This document shows positions 32,412-43,310 of a DNA stretch of 64,000 bases, in pieces. Both the position numbers and the translations under genes were made by a program. The DNA lies in contig NC_085138.1 in the NCBI RefSeq assembly GCF_035046485.1, positions 95,769,766 to 95,833,765 on the forward strand. The letters run 5' to 3'. The stretch is from Aedes albopictus (taxonomy: Eukaryota; Arthropoda; Insecta; Diptera; Culicidae). Each line of letters opens with the position of its first letter. Position 1 is the first letter of the stretch. The notes below the pieces were generated by a model, which worked only from the letters and a program-made list of their open reading frames with translations, did no database searches and was not told where the DNA came from.

Positions 32412-33174
32412 CTTGCTTTATTTATTTGTCTAATCAACAGGCTCCATATAAGCCCCAATGATGTTTCTTAAATCTAAAGTCTAATATTACATACCTAAGG
32501 AATCACAGTCAAATATAAAACTTAAATATAAACTATAGAAAGACTTCACTAACAGTTAAACAAAAAATACATAAAAACTAAGTTGGCCTTGAAAAAAACG
32601 AACTAAATCTTCGGCGAAGGATTTGACGAGAAACATTAAAGTCGAACAATGAGCAAACTCTGTTAAAATTACGCTGTAACCCATTTACACTCCCAAACAT
32701 GCTGTAGTTCGTTCGGTTCAACGGTGGCCGCATCATATAGTTGTTGCGAAGAGCACGAGGTTGAACATTAATGTCGATTTGTCCCAGAATAGCGGGACAG
32801 TCAATGTGTCCCTGCAGAATATCTGAGATCAACAGAGCCCTAGCTGTATCTCTGCGGGACGATAATGGTTCTAGGTGGATCAGTTGACAACGGCTCCCGT
32901 AACTTGGTAAACGATACGGATTAGACCAAGGCAAACGCCGAAGAGCGTATCTCAAAAAACGTCGTTTAACAGATTCGATCCTTTCGACGCCGTTACTGTA
33001 GAACGGGTTCCAAACAACCGAACAATACTCTAGTATGGAGCGGGATAGGGCACAGTACAAGGATTTTAGGCAAAAGATATCCGTGAATTCCCTGGCTGAT
33101 CGGAATATGAAGCCCAGAATACTGGAGGCTTTCCCGACAGCGTAGCTAATATGCTGTTTAAAAGAGAGCTGCTG
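32412..33174 (-). mobile_element. Jockey/CR1-like LINE fragment nested in the LOA element
   Basis: About 195 codons of a C-terminal reverse transcriptase tail: DQQLSFKQHISYAVGKASS, CLKSLYCALSRSILEY, RRFLRYALRRLPW and later HIDCPAILGQI. An approximately 165-bp 3' UTR ending in 'aaataaataaagc' follows. It is flanked by gtcaag on both sides (32406-32411 and 33175-33180), a 6-bp target duplication. Removing it rejoins the LOA reading QGGVLTPLL without a base lost. 5'-truncated and inactive. The clade assignment is by pattern, so Jockey versus CR1 is open. Confidence 0.88.
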
Positions 33175-35005
33175 GTCAAGACTCCCCCTTGAAGGCATTC
33201 GCAAACACCCAATTTCCTAATCGCCGCTCGACGCAATGTCGACAAGAGATGTCGGTTTTTGAGCATTTGGTGAATCCAATTGAAAATCATTGGATATATA
33301 CCATGATGACCCCGTGCGGCTTTCAATATGGCATAGAAAGGCACCCTCGATATCTAAGAAAACACCCTAACAAGATTTTTTTGAGCGAATACCTTCTCGA
33401 TATCGTAAACAAGTTTGTGTAAAAGAGCCACAGTGGACTTACCAGATTGGTAGGCATGTTGGTTCACATGAAGAGGCACTTTTGCCAGATGAACATCACG
33501 GATGTGATGATTCAGAATGCGTTCTTAGCATTTCAGAAGAAAAGAGATCAAACTGACAGGTGTGAAACTTTTTGCTTCTTCATACGACGCACGACCCACT
33601 TTCGGAATGAACTTCACAGTAATATCCCGCCAAGATTTGGGAATTACCCTGTAGAAAAACTGCAAACAAGTATTTTTTCAAAACATGTTTGAATCCCTTC
33701 TGAAGCAAAATAGGATACATCCCATCTGCCCCAGAAGATTTGAAAGGAGCAAAGCTATTAAGTGCCCATTCAATCGATTCTAAAGTTATGATACTCCGAG
33801 CCGAAACTAAACAATCATAACTACAAGAAAAGACATCAGGTTCATCCGAAGATGTAATATCCACACATCCAGGGAAGTGTGTGCTGAATAAGCATTCTAG
33901 AACTTCCTCATCAGAGGAAGTCAGATCGCCATTTGGCAAACGAAGTTCGTTCACTCGGAAATCCTTAGATTTCGCAAGGATTTTGTTCAACCGACTGGCT
34001 TCACTCAAACTGGAAACATTTGTACAAAGGTTTTTCCAGCCGGATCGTTCAGCAGACCGGAGAGCTTTCTGGTAGGCCGTGCGAGCCGACCTGAAAGCCT
34101 CCGATTCAGCTGAACATCGTCTGTTCCAATTCAATTCTTTCTACATTATTTCCTGAGCTTCGCCAGATCAGAGCACCACCAAGGGGTTCTTCTTGTGCCT
34201 TTCACAGACCGCAGAGGACAAGCTTCTTCGAAAGCTTCCATGATGAAGGTAGGTGTAGTATCAGCGGCATCATCTAAATCACTTGGAGTATCAATAGGTG
34301 GTGAGTATCCATGAGATTTGCCCGCAGGATATCAGTAAAGAGATCCCAGTTAGTTGGTTGACCGGGGATTCCTGAAACGTAAAGTTTGTGAAGTAACCTG
34401 CAAATTTTCAAAAAAGATGTAGTGATGGTCAGATAAAGATTCTTTATTTGACACATCACATGTCAATTGGTCATCTCGTGACTAATTATGCTAGAGCAAA
34501 GCGCTATGTCTAACACGTTCTCTGTAGCAGATACCGTGAAGGTTGGGTGGTTGCCTATGTTAAGTAATCCAAGATCTGTACTACTTAAGTATTCCATCAA
34601 ACTGGAACCTCTCAAGTTGATGTCTGAACTGCCTCAGATACTTGCTTGAAAGCATCCGTAGGGGATGGTTCATCATGCGGTAAATAAACCGAGCAATAAA
34701 CGTATTTCCTGTTGAGGTTTCCAACAGATACATCGATTATGATAGCACATACATCTCTAGTAGTTAGTTCAGAGATGAGTGTAGCAACGATTGCGCTGTT
34801 GACAAGCACACATGCTCGAGACATGACACGTGAGTTTGGCATTCCAATTTTTACTGAAAGTGGCAAACACCGGATTCCTAGATAGAAATTCCCCTTACGA
34901 AAGTAAGGTTCTTGGACTAACGCCAAGAAGAACAGCAGCAATAAAACCAGATCGGTATCGATTGGAATACGCCAAAGGCGGAGGCTACACAGAATAATGC
35001 GAAAC
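33175..35005 (-). pseudogene. LOA-type LINE, endonuclease and N-terminal RT part
   Basis: Leftward from about 35000: endonuclease pieces LVQEPYFRKGNFYLG, RACVLVNSAIVATLI and YVYCSVYLPHDEPSPTDAF (34941-34612), then GNHPTFTVSATE and KESLSDHHYI with the conserved SDH (about 34560-34430). A linker with WNRRCSAESEAFRSARTAY follows, then RT N-terminus FAPFKSSGADGMYPILLQKG (34134-33580), LDIEGAF (motif A) and MIFNWIHQMLKNRHLL up to CLQGGVL at the nested insert. Several frameshifts. The start is lost, so the copy is 5'-truncated. Confidence 0.88.
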
Positions 35006-35084
35006 CATAAAGGTGAAAATTTAAACTAAACAATGACATCTTTATAATACTATTTGTATCTCACCGCGTACAAAAAAAAAACAA

Positions 35085-35160
35085 ATTGTTAATTGGTTTA
35101 AAACTGACTGAGTTGTAGCGGAAAAGTACCCAAAATAGAAGCCCTGCCGATATGGTTCCA
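35085..35160 (+). mobile_element. Right half of a family-F foldback
   Basis: 'aattggtttaaaactgactg' then 'agttgtagcggaaaagtacccaaaatagaa'-like sequence, and then 'ccctgccgatatggtt', follow the right arm of the 63162-63355 and 18913-19127 elements. The left arm is missing. Identity is clear in the core and weak at the end. Confidence 0.7.
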
Positions 35161-35840
35161 CTTCTCTATTTGCGGATTTCGTATTTTTTGTGTAGTATTT
35201 TTCGCCAAATAAGAATTAAATTTCCAAAGTCAACAAATAGCAGAGGAGTTTCGTTTCTTGATTCACTTGCTCCAGCTAGGCCGACTAGGCCAATCATTCC
35301 GAATGTACAGAGTACATCGATCATTTGCGAAGCCTTTGGTTTTGAACGGTAGCCAACAACCTGTGAAACGGCGATGGACGAACATTGGCTTGGCTGGCGC
35401 CGATCCAGACTTCTGCTTGCCTGCAATTCAAAAGAGCAACAAGCTAACTGACAAACCGACGACGCCGACGACGACGACTAACTAACCATCCGACACGGCG
35501 TACGATGGACGGCTACGACTACGGCGATGGTCAAGCACCGACCGATAAATAAAAGAAGAGAAAGTCACACTGCCGCCGATTTCGAACATCTGTTCGCTGG
35601 TCGATGCACTCCACTCTACTAGGTGTAGTGTGTGTCGGACTGCGATTTTACTTCGCCGACTAGTTAACCGATTCACGCGAAGTTTTATGATAAGATACTG
35701 AGGAAAGACTTACATATGTAACCTATTGCTAGTCGAATCCCATGCTGTTGATTGGTAGTTTTCAGTTTTTAAAACAATATGTTATTCATGTTTCATAAAC
35801 AAAAATGATCATTTCTGATAACTGAGATTAAGCCTGTTAC
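35161..35840. other. Unique DNA, GC-richer at 35.25-35.65 kb
   Basis: Includes a CGA/GAC-rich run ('cgacgccgacgacgacgact') near 35460. An 86-codon minus frame (35166-35426) has the hydrophobic piece GMIGLVGLAGASE but no splice or family support. No exon is called. Confidence 0.4.
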
Positions 35841-35920
35841 TCAGCTTAGTGTTCTTAAGCACTTCCACAGTTATTTACTGAGAATTTCTTTTGTCAATGA
35901 CTATTTTGCATGTACACATA

Positions 35921-38469
35921 TGGGTAATTCTCGCTGAGACCGGCCCACTATTTACACCTTGTCTTCAAAAATGTTTAAGGTGCCGATTTTCTGAAAGCCC
36001 TCGCCTAAGGACTGTTCATTTTATAAAGAGGACAACTTTGCAAGGCTATAAAAAGCAAACGCGTAGTTCAAATTTGAGCAGCCTTGGTTAGTTGTTCAGT
36101 ACATTATATTAGCAGATGATAACCATAAATAAATTAGGTTAAAATTATTGAACTTCATAGAAATGTGGCAAAGTGTTTCGAGAGATCAATTTTTCAATTC
36201 CCAAAAACTAAAGATAAACACAAAATTTCTGTAAAACATCGGTGTATCGTTTTTAATTGAATAAAAGTGTTTGCCATGCTGCAGCAGTTTGAGTGATACA
36301 TATTCTGGCAAAATATAAATTTATCGGAATAATGGTTGTTGAGATATTAAAGTTACAAGTTGGACTCGATTTTCAGAATAAAATTTATTTGTTAAACAAA
36401 AATGTATAAAAATATTAAATTTTGAATGTTTTCAATGGATCTAGTCGAAAGTACTAATAATGCAATTTCAAATGCAGAAAACCGCTTATTGATAGCAATG
36501 TTGGCTTGGTTACTGTGCTTCATGGCAGTTACCGGAGATAAAACTGCTTCGTTCTTTGAAGGTTCTTCTAAATAACGATGTACTCTATTGCAAATACAAC
36601 TTAACAATGATGTCGAAAATAAAAATTACCATGTAGTTATTTCCAAATAAGGTATATAATCACATAGGGTAAGACCTTGCTGAAAATAAATAATAATAAG
36701 CTTCTCTAGAATCAAAAACTTGCACTTATGGAGCAAAAAGTATGCAATTTTTCATTATGGCCATCATTAAGTATTAAATTTATGATGAAGAATGTACTTT
36801 AAAGCATATTTTTCTTCGGTATCTTTTAGAATGCGATTCTCTTCTATACTGGACAAATTTTGAACTGATTCCGTAGTGTTATTGCATCACTGGACTCAAA
36901 TAAGTATTTTTTATCAATTTCATTGATAACAAGGCAACTCACTATATCAAGCTGTATAATGCTTGGTGCATTATTACTGACCAACTATTACATTCTACCT
37001 TTAGAAGAATAGTATTAGATCCCAACACATTGAAAAGATCATGAAAATTTTAAAGTTATGTATGTGGAAAGTTATGTAGAATTTTGAGAAATGGGGTTTT
37101 ATTGAGTTTTAACGAAAACCGCTTCAGTTCCATTAGTAAGGACAATTTGTATAATGTTATATTTTTCCTACACTGTAGAATAGCTATGGAAATTTATGCA
37201 AAAAACCGATAATGATTTTATTGAAAAATAAAAAAGATATCACACAAATAAGGTGTCCTCTTTATAAAATGAACAGTCCTTAAAAAGTAATAAAAATGCA
37301 TTTGGTTACTCAAATTGATGGACCCCCCGTTAGTTAGAGCCACAAAAATTTTGGCAGACCCCTCGATTTTAGTCAAATGGTGGCTCATTTAAACCGTTAT
37401 AACTCGAAAGTTTCTCCAACAACCACCCCAAAACGAACTGTTGTTGAAAAGAGGAAAGATAGAGCTACTATTTACAATAATAAAAAGTTGGGTCGGCCAA
37501 ATTGATTTTGGCCGCCATCTTGGATTTTTATACCAAAACATTTTTTTCGCCATGAGGGCAACCACCGATTTTCAAAATTTTTGCATCAATTGAAAGCTGG
37601 GACATTTATACATAACATATCAAAAAATTAGATATGTCTTTTTCTTCTTTCAAAAGTTATCTGCCGTTTTGTAAATCATGCCACTTTTGCGCACTGGGTC
37701 CGATGCCGGCCGTTTACATAAATGCAGCGTTATTTCGCAGTGTTTACGAACACGAATTTAAATTCTGAACCCACTAATGGAAAGCTGAAGGTTTAAGCTT
37801 TTCAAAACACTAAAAAAGTTATAAAAACAATGCCCGCATCATTGAGAAACAGTCAAAAACGGAAACGAACCTCCGATTTGGCCAAATTTTGCGGCACGCG
37901 CCTTTGTGTATACAGGCAGGCGTAAACTCGGATGCTGTTGCATGTCGCTGCCGGTGCGCATGAAAATGTATGGAGAAAACGTGGCTTAATTTACAAAACT
38001 GCAGTTAACTTTTGAAAGAAGAAAAAGACATCTCTAATTTGTTGATATGTTATGTATAAATGTCCCAGCTTTCAATTAATGCAAAAATTTTGCAAATCGG
38101 TGGTTGCCCTCATGGTGAAAAAAATGTTTTGGTGTAAAAATCCAAGATGGCGGCCAAAATCAATATGGCCGACCCAACTTTTTATTATTGTAAATAGTAG
38201 CTCTATCTTTCCTCTTTTCAACAACAATTCGTTTTGAGGTGGTTGTTGGAGAAACTTTCGAGTTATAACGGTTTAAGTGAGCCACCATTTGACCAAAATC
38301 GAGGGGTCTGCCAAAATTTTTGTGGCTCTAACTAACGAGGGGTCCATCAATTTGAGTAACCAAATGCATTTTTCTTACTTTTTAGGCGAGGGCTTCCAGA
38401 AAATCGGCACCTTAAACATTTTTGAAGACAAGGTGTAAATAGTGGGCCGGTCTCAGCGAGAATTACCCA
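35921..38469. mobile_element. Giant foldback with ~490-bp arms, TA target, itself interrupted
   Basis: Ends are tgggtaattctcgctgagac and its inverse, flanked by TA (35919-35920, 38470-38471). The outer 86 bp of the left arm (35921-36006) is separated from the rest by the TA element at 36008-37280. The arm then continues at 37283-37685 and pairs with 37985-38385 ('gatggccg…', 'ccaagatggcggccaaaat', 'acaacaaccacc'). Without the insert it is about 1274 bp with a 300-bp spacer. No transposase. The single frame at 38052-38237 follows one arm. Confidence 0.93.
36008..37280. mobile_element. 1273-bp TA-target element nested in the giant foldback
   Basis: TIRs of 27 bp begin aggactgttcattttataaa and match exactly at the other end, followed by TA on both sides (36006-36007, 37281-37282). 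Size and TA target fit Tc1/mariner, but no DDE/D transposase frame is visible. The longest frame, 71 codons at 36392-36607 on the minus strand, is unrecognised. It is therefore non-autonomous or decayed. Excising it with one TA joins the two parts of the foldback left arm. Confidence 0.95.
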
Positions 38470-38560
38470 TATATTATGTGGCAGGCACGAAGATACTCTA
38501 CGTTCAAGGAAGTCAGGGATATTCCCGTTACGAAAAATACCTGAACCGACTGAGTACAGC

Positions 38561-40254
38561 CAACATAACGAAAATGATAACTCAAACATGCTCCTCGAAT
38601 ACCAACAAGATTAAAAGTTATCATTGAGTTCACGTTGATAACTAATTGTTTTATGCAATACTTTGTTCAATATTGCATTTACTTATCAACATGAAAAAAT
38701 ACAGCTGATTGATAACTGGTTTTGTTATCAATTAGTTATCATTCAGAGCTATTTTATCGACGAAAATAGCAAAAATCTACTTTACCGACATCGTCAGCAA
38801 TTGAAAAAAGTTTCTTATAAATCACAACCCAACTACTGCGCCCAGCGGCTCTCGAACCCTGATCGAGTGATTGCCGGGCGCAGCCTATAGCCCCTATACC
38901 ATAGGTTCCCAAACTTGGCAACGGGACTCAGTGAGAGTGAGAGTAATTGAAAGCTATGCTTTCGTACTACAGTCACATTAAAGGTGGAAAGCGGAATCTA
39001 TTTTTAGAGGTTTGGCTAAATCTATTTTTAGAGGTTCAGCAGACTCTTAGTTTTGGGAAAGCTTTAAAATATGCGTTTGGTAACTTATAACATATTTTGT
39101 TATCATTTAGTATTTTTATGTTATCGCGATAGATCAAAATTATCGATAACTAAATTTGTTATTATCTGGTTATCAAAATTATCGTTAACTAAATTTGTTA
39201 TTATCTGGTTATCATCAATTGGAAAAAGATGATAACAAAAATAACAAGATGATAACACCGATAACACAGTTTATTGTCAAAATAATATCACTATGTTATC
39301 CGCCTTTGCTCGGGTATATCCTCCTTATGCTAAGGGAGTTTAGGTTCGATCCCCGGATCTTTTCGTAATGGGATTTTTTTTACTTTGGGCATGCCACATC
39401 ATAAATGAATGTGAAGATAATCAATTCACAAAGAGTTTCTATGTTGACTGCTCAACGAATTTCAAGCAGAGCAATTGGCTTTATGCCAGCTGAGTCGTTA
39501 TGCAAAAGTATCTTTGAAGAAACTAAAAAAGCTTAGAAATTTATGATTGTCAATTTCAATTTTGAAAACTTATGTTTGAGACTTCCCGACCTGACTTTTT
39601 GAATTAGTAAATCCGTCCCAACACTTGCCGACATCTCTTATTTGCGGCCTCAGCCGTTGTTTGTCGGAATTTCACCGTCACATGAGAATGGCGTTTGTTG
39701 GCCGTTGTCTGTCACGTATACCCTTTATCGCTTGTCCTGTCGTGTCGTGGCGCGTCGCGTCGTCGCGACGTCGTAGTAAGAGCATCAATTTTTAAAAATA
39801 AAAACCGATTATTTGAAATATGCGACGGTTGCCGTAGTCGGCGAGCGTCGTCATCGAGATCGTTGCGCGCGGTTGTTTTTGTTGTCGTTGCCGTCGGTTT
39901 TATTTAGTCACATTTTTCCATTAACCCCGAGGTTCGAATTTCACACCGGGGAAAAAATATTTCTACGCATCACCTTCGCCGGTTGCCGTGTTGTTTTCTT
40001 GCTTTCTTTCGATCTCGGATGATGGGGACCATCTTCGGTGTCTTTGACTGGGGTGAAGGGGTCTATTTCCGTCACGAACAGTGTTTGTATATTTACGGAA
40101 ATTGAGAACATTTCTTTCTTATTTGAAAATAACCTAAAGATACTGCTTTGGGTGCCATTGCAGGTGAAGCATAAACAAGGAAACCAGAAATACTCAGGGA
40201 AATTATGCATTGATAAGAAATAGTGGGTCGTATGAATTAAAAGTAGTGAACTTT
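38561..40254. other. gttatc/gataac-rich DNA, tRNA-like piece and CpG-rich island
   Basis: Bases 38570-38780 and 39080-39300 are dense in 'gataac' and 'gttatc' in both orientations, recalling the interior of the 60.6-kb element. At 38830-38895 (minus) 'gcccggcaatcactcgatca…gggttcgag' is tRNA-like. Another box B-like 'aggttcgatcccc' is at 39342. Bases 39730-39900 are CpG-rich ('cgtcgcgtcgtcgcgacgtc'). Overlapping frames there are low-complexity and not called. Confidence 0.45.
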
Positions 40255-40985
40255 ATTACTTGTTCATCTATGGTCCGTCCAATTGAAAAGCATCCTGAGA
40301 ATACCAAAATTTCTTCTGGTTGTCAGCATTCTTATTTGCAGCATATCAGAAATATGACTCAATCATTGAATTGGCCAGGCCAACTATGCAGACTATTTGC
40401 CCGACTAGAAAATTATATCAAGTTTATATCATATTGTGTTATGATGTTATAATATTTTTTTATAACTAATTATGTTGTAAACTAGATGCAGGATGATGTT
40501 GAAATAACTTAAATTGTAACAAAAAGTACTCTGGTCTAATCAAGACTATAACCTGTTTTGTTATAATGATATCAAAATTATAACAAAATGGGATATGGAT
40601 TTTAACCTTAGAATAACTAGTTTCTATCAAAATTGTAACATAAATTTTCAAATATCGAAAACCTTAAACTTAATTATAATACAATAAGTTATCAAACAAC
40701 ATTTCTAACATAATGTGATATAATTGAGTTATATTATTTTGAAAACACCACATCCTTGAACATGATTATATCACAATGAGTTATAAATATCATGGTTTGT
40801 TAAGATTATGTTACATTTTTGTTACAATTTTCTAGTCGGGTGGGTATGAAGAAAATTCTAACATTCGCGGCAATTAAATTTCACACTTATGAATAACGTG
40901 ATTGACGTGAAGATTCGAATTGAATGAAGGAAGAAACGAGAACAACCGTATCAACCGTTAGGAACTCCTCTACAAGGATTATTCC
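40255..40985 (+). repeat. Dispersed repeat family D, copy 2, split by a MITE
   Basis: It shares 'aattgaaaagcatcctg', 'gcagcatatcagaaatatga', 'tggccaggcc' and 'gcagacta', then after the MITE 'acacttatgaata' and 'gaaggaagaaacg…aaccgtatcaacc', with the 12.1-kb copy. Comparison of the two locates the MITE insertion at 'gcagactattg'. Confidence 0.8.
40400..40840. mobile_element. CCCGACTAG MITE, copy 1, in family-D repeat
   Basis: TIR cccgactagaaaatt against its perfect inverse, 441 bp apart. Both sides carry TG next to the element and the 12.1-kb empty site reads 'tattgga', so the duplication is probably TG. The interior is rich in 'ttataac' and 'gttataa'. A 602-bp relative sits at 60606-61207. 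Confidence 0.88.
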
Positions 40986-41905
40986 AAAAATTCCACCAGG
41001 GTTTCTTGCTGCAATATGTACTCTAGAAATGCCTCGCAGGATTTCTCACAAGATTTCTTCCGTATTTGTTCTCGCCATTTTTCTTCGCTTTTTTCTTTGA
41101 ACCCCTGTCGGAGATTCATCCGGTTTCCTCCCAGCATTTTCCTTGCATTTTTACAAAATTCCTTTGCAGAATTCAGTGGCGTCTCGTAACCTCACTTTGT
41201 ACCTGTTCAACGACTCAAAAACTTGCAATTGTGGAGAATACAGAATCAGAATCAAATTGAAAGTTGGCCAAAATTGCTTATCTCGCCATTTTCCGTTAAT
41301 TACAAGCTAATTTGATGCGAAAATTACATAATTTACACTTGTTGAACAGGTAGATTTGAGGTTAGGGAATCGTCACTGGTATTATTATTTTTTTTTTCAA
41401 AGGTTTTCCCAGTATTGCTCCCAGGGTCCCACGTGGGATTTCCTCGGAGTTTGTCTGTGTTTTGCCCAAAGGTATATTCGTTGGATTTCTACCAGGATTT
41501 ATCCCGAGATCTTCACAAGAGTTTCTCTAAGGATAAATCGTAGATTTTGTCGCGGAGGTTCTCTCGGGATTCCTCCTGAAGACTTTCCGCAGTTCCTTCC
41601 AATATTCCTCTTGGGACTTCTCCAGGGGATCTCCCGGAGATATCTCCCCGAGTTGCTACAGGAGTTATTCGTGGGATACCTCGTAGAGTTCCTCCAAGGA
41701 GTTTTCGACGAATTGTCTGCAGCAGTTTCAGAAATCCCGAAAGATTCTCCAGTAGAGATCCCGTGAAAAGCTCCTCCTGAAGGCTTGGGGGGAACTCAGA
41801 CTCAACTCTCGGAAATCTGGAAAGAATTCTGAAACAATCTCGGAAGAACAATTTTTGGAAACAGATACGTAAAAAACTACTCGATGGAAACTTGGGAGAA
41901 CTGCA
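40986..41905. repeat. Degenerate 'ttcctcc(a/g)ggatt' array, split by a hAT MITE
   Basis: Plus-strand units such as 'gatttcctcggagtttgtct', 'attcctcctgaagactttcc' and 'gttcctccaaggagttttc'. Frames 41356-41766 (+) and 41513-41914 (-) are long only because the unit lacks stops. Both are periodic and not proteins. Confidence 0.75.
41174..41378. mobile_element. hAT-type MITE, second copy of the cagtggcg family
   Basis: 205 bp, ends cagtggcgtctcgtaacctc and (g)tcactg, with the same inner arms 'acctgttcaacga' and 'ttgaacaggta' as the 6321-6523 element, in inverse orientation. The right terminus has one change (cgtcactg). Flanking octamers gcagaatt and gtattatt agree at five of eight positions, so the duplication has decayed. 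This makes the copy look older than the satellite insertion. Confidence 0.9.
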
Positions 41906-41926
41906 GAAAGCCAAAAAAAAATAATA

Positions 41927-43308
41927 AAGGGTGGTACGGTCAAAATTTGGTCAAACCATTTTTTTCTTACCCTCTAATACCCAATCCCGCCTTTAGACGG
42001 GGTATAGTTTGAGCATTTTTGTAATTTTTGTTTCGTGGAAAATCTTTTTTTATATATTTTTGGCAGATATTTAGGACCGTTCTGTATATCTCAAAATGGT
42101 TTTTGGTGTATTTTGAAGCGTATTTACATATTTTAAAAATCATTGAAAAAATGATGTTTTAGTCACCTTTTAGAAGTCATGGTTTATTTTGTATTGAATC
42201 ACTACAATTAACATATTTTAAATTTTTCCCAAATCATTCTATCCTTGTTTAATAGTTTAAGGGAATCGAATACACTCTAAAATTATTTTCCTTAACATTA
42301 CACGGAAAATGAAATTTTCTATGAAAAAAATTTAAAATAATAATATTTCAACAATAATCATAAAATCTCAAAATGTTTTCATCTCAAAAAATCCGTTCCC
42401 TAAATTGGCTTCCAGGAAAAATATAAAAGTGTGGGGATGCTCTAAACTAAAAATTAGAAAAATCAAAAACTGAAATTCACGAAATCGAGAATTAAAAAGA
42501 ATCATCTTCCAAAACATGTTTAAATCGATTTTAGATGACGAAAAATGATATTTAGATCAAAATCAAAAATTTGGGTATTAGAGGGTTAACTTTAGACTGC
42601 GTACACCAAAACAGCTTATTTTTGAACCAGTAATGGTACATTATATGTAGCTTATATCATTAAATTTTCATCAAAATCCATTAAGTATTGGTTGATATAT
42701 AGATTAAACCAACGACCTGCCTTTTTAAAATTTTGTACAAAGCCCGCCATAGTAAATTTTCGGCAATTTAAGGACAGTAAAGCACAATTTTGATCATAGA
42801 ACTATCAATACTGCTCCGATTCTTGTGAAAATTTTACAGTATAATAGTATTATAAAAATATGTTCTTAGTTAAATTTTGAGCCTTGTTGTATGAATACTT
42901 TCAAAGTTGTAGCAGTTTGAATGTGAAAAAAACTGACAGGGTGCCACTTAAGAAAATATAACTTTGTAACGACTAGATAAAATTGAATAAAATTTTTACA
43001 CAATATTTTGACATGCATACTTTACAAACAGAAAAACTTTCATTGAAATCGGTTAACTTTTTCTGGCCATATAAATAAAACAGTAAAAATGTGTTCTTAT
43101 TTTTGAATCCTCTTTGTACAAAACCTTAAAATTGCAGAGCTCAGGATTCAGCAATATCTCCGCAAATACTAAACCGATTTTGATGAAAATTTTATTGCTT
43201 AAGCTGCATACAATGTACCATTACTGGTCCAAAAATCAGCTATTTTGGTGTACGCAGTCTACAGTTATGAAACAAATTGTATGACCAAAATTTGACCGTA
43301 CCACCCTT
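41927..43308. mobile_element. 1382-bp foldback, TA target, interrupted by a piggyBac MITE
   Basis: TIR aagggtggtacggtcaaaat with perfect inverse at the right end, flanked by TA (41925-41926, 43309-43310). After removing the insert at 41970-42585, the left arm continues with 'actgcgtacaccaaaacagc…gaaccagtaatggtacatt' and pairs with 'aatgtaccattactggtcc…gctattttggtgtacgcagt' on the right. No transposase frame. Without the insert the element is about 760 bp. Confidence 0.93.
41970..42585. mobile_element. piggyBac-type MITE, copy 2, nested
   Basis: TIR ccctctaatacccaa against its inverse, followed by TTAA on the right (42586-42589). On the left only TTA remains. The body matches the 29392-29884 copy over most of its length, but this one has about 120 extra bp (near 42320-42450) including 'aaatccgttccctaaattgg'. 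It is inserted in the left arm of the 41927-43308 foldback and is therefore younger than it. Confidence 0.92.
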
Positions 43309-43310
43309 TA

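Larger units (their letters stand above)
35841..38560 (-). mobile_element. Old family-S-like SINE split by a foldback
   Basis: The left piece (35841-35920) 'agtgttcttaagcacttcca…cagttatttactgag' and the right piece (38472-38560) 'atgtggcaggcacgaagata…ctctacgttcaaggaagtc' correspond to consecutive parts of the family-S SINE read in reverse (compare 47500-47620 and 47855-47930). Between them sits the 35921-38469 foldback. The SINE is more diverged than the other copies, so it is an early insertion. Confidence 0.7.

Noticed and set aside
31501..35005. LTR retrotransposon or endogenous virus
   Set aside because: The domain order (endonuclease with SDH, then RT, then the LOA-type linker) is that of a non-LTR element. 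No LTRs, protease or integrase were seen.
36392..36607. Transposase remnant inside the 1.27-kb TA element
   Set aside because: No DDE/D spacing, helix-turn-helix or conserved motif could be read in the 71-codon frame.
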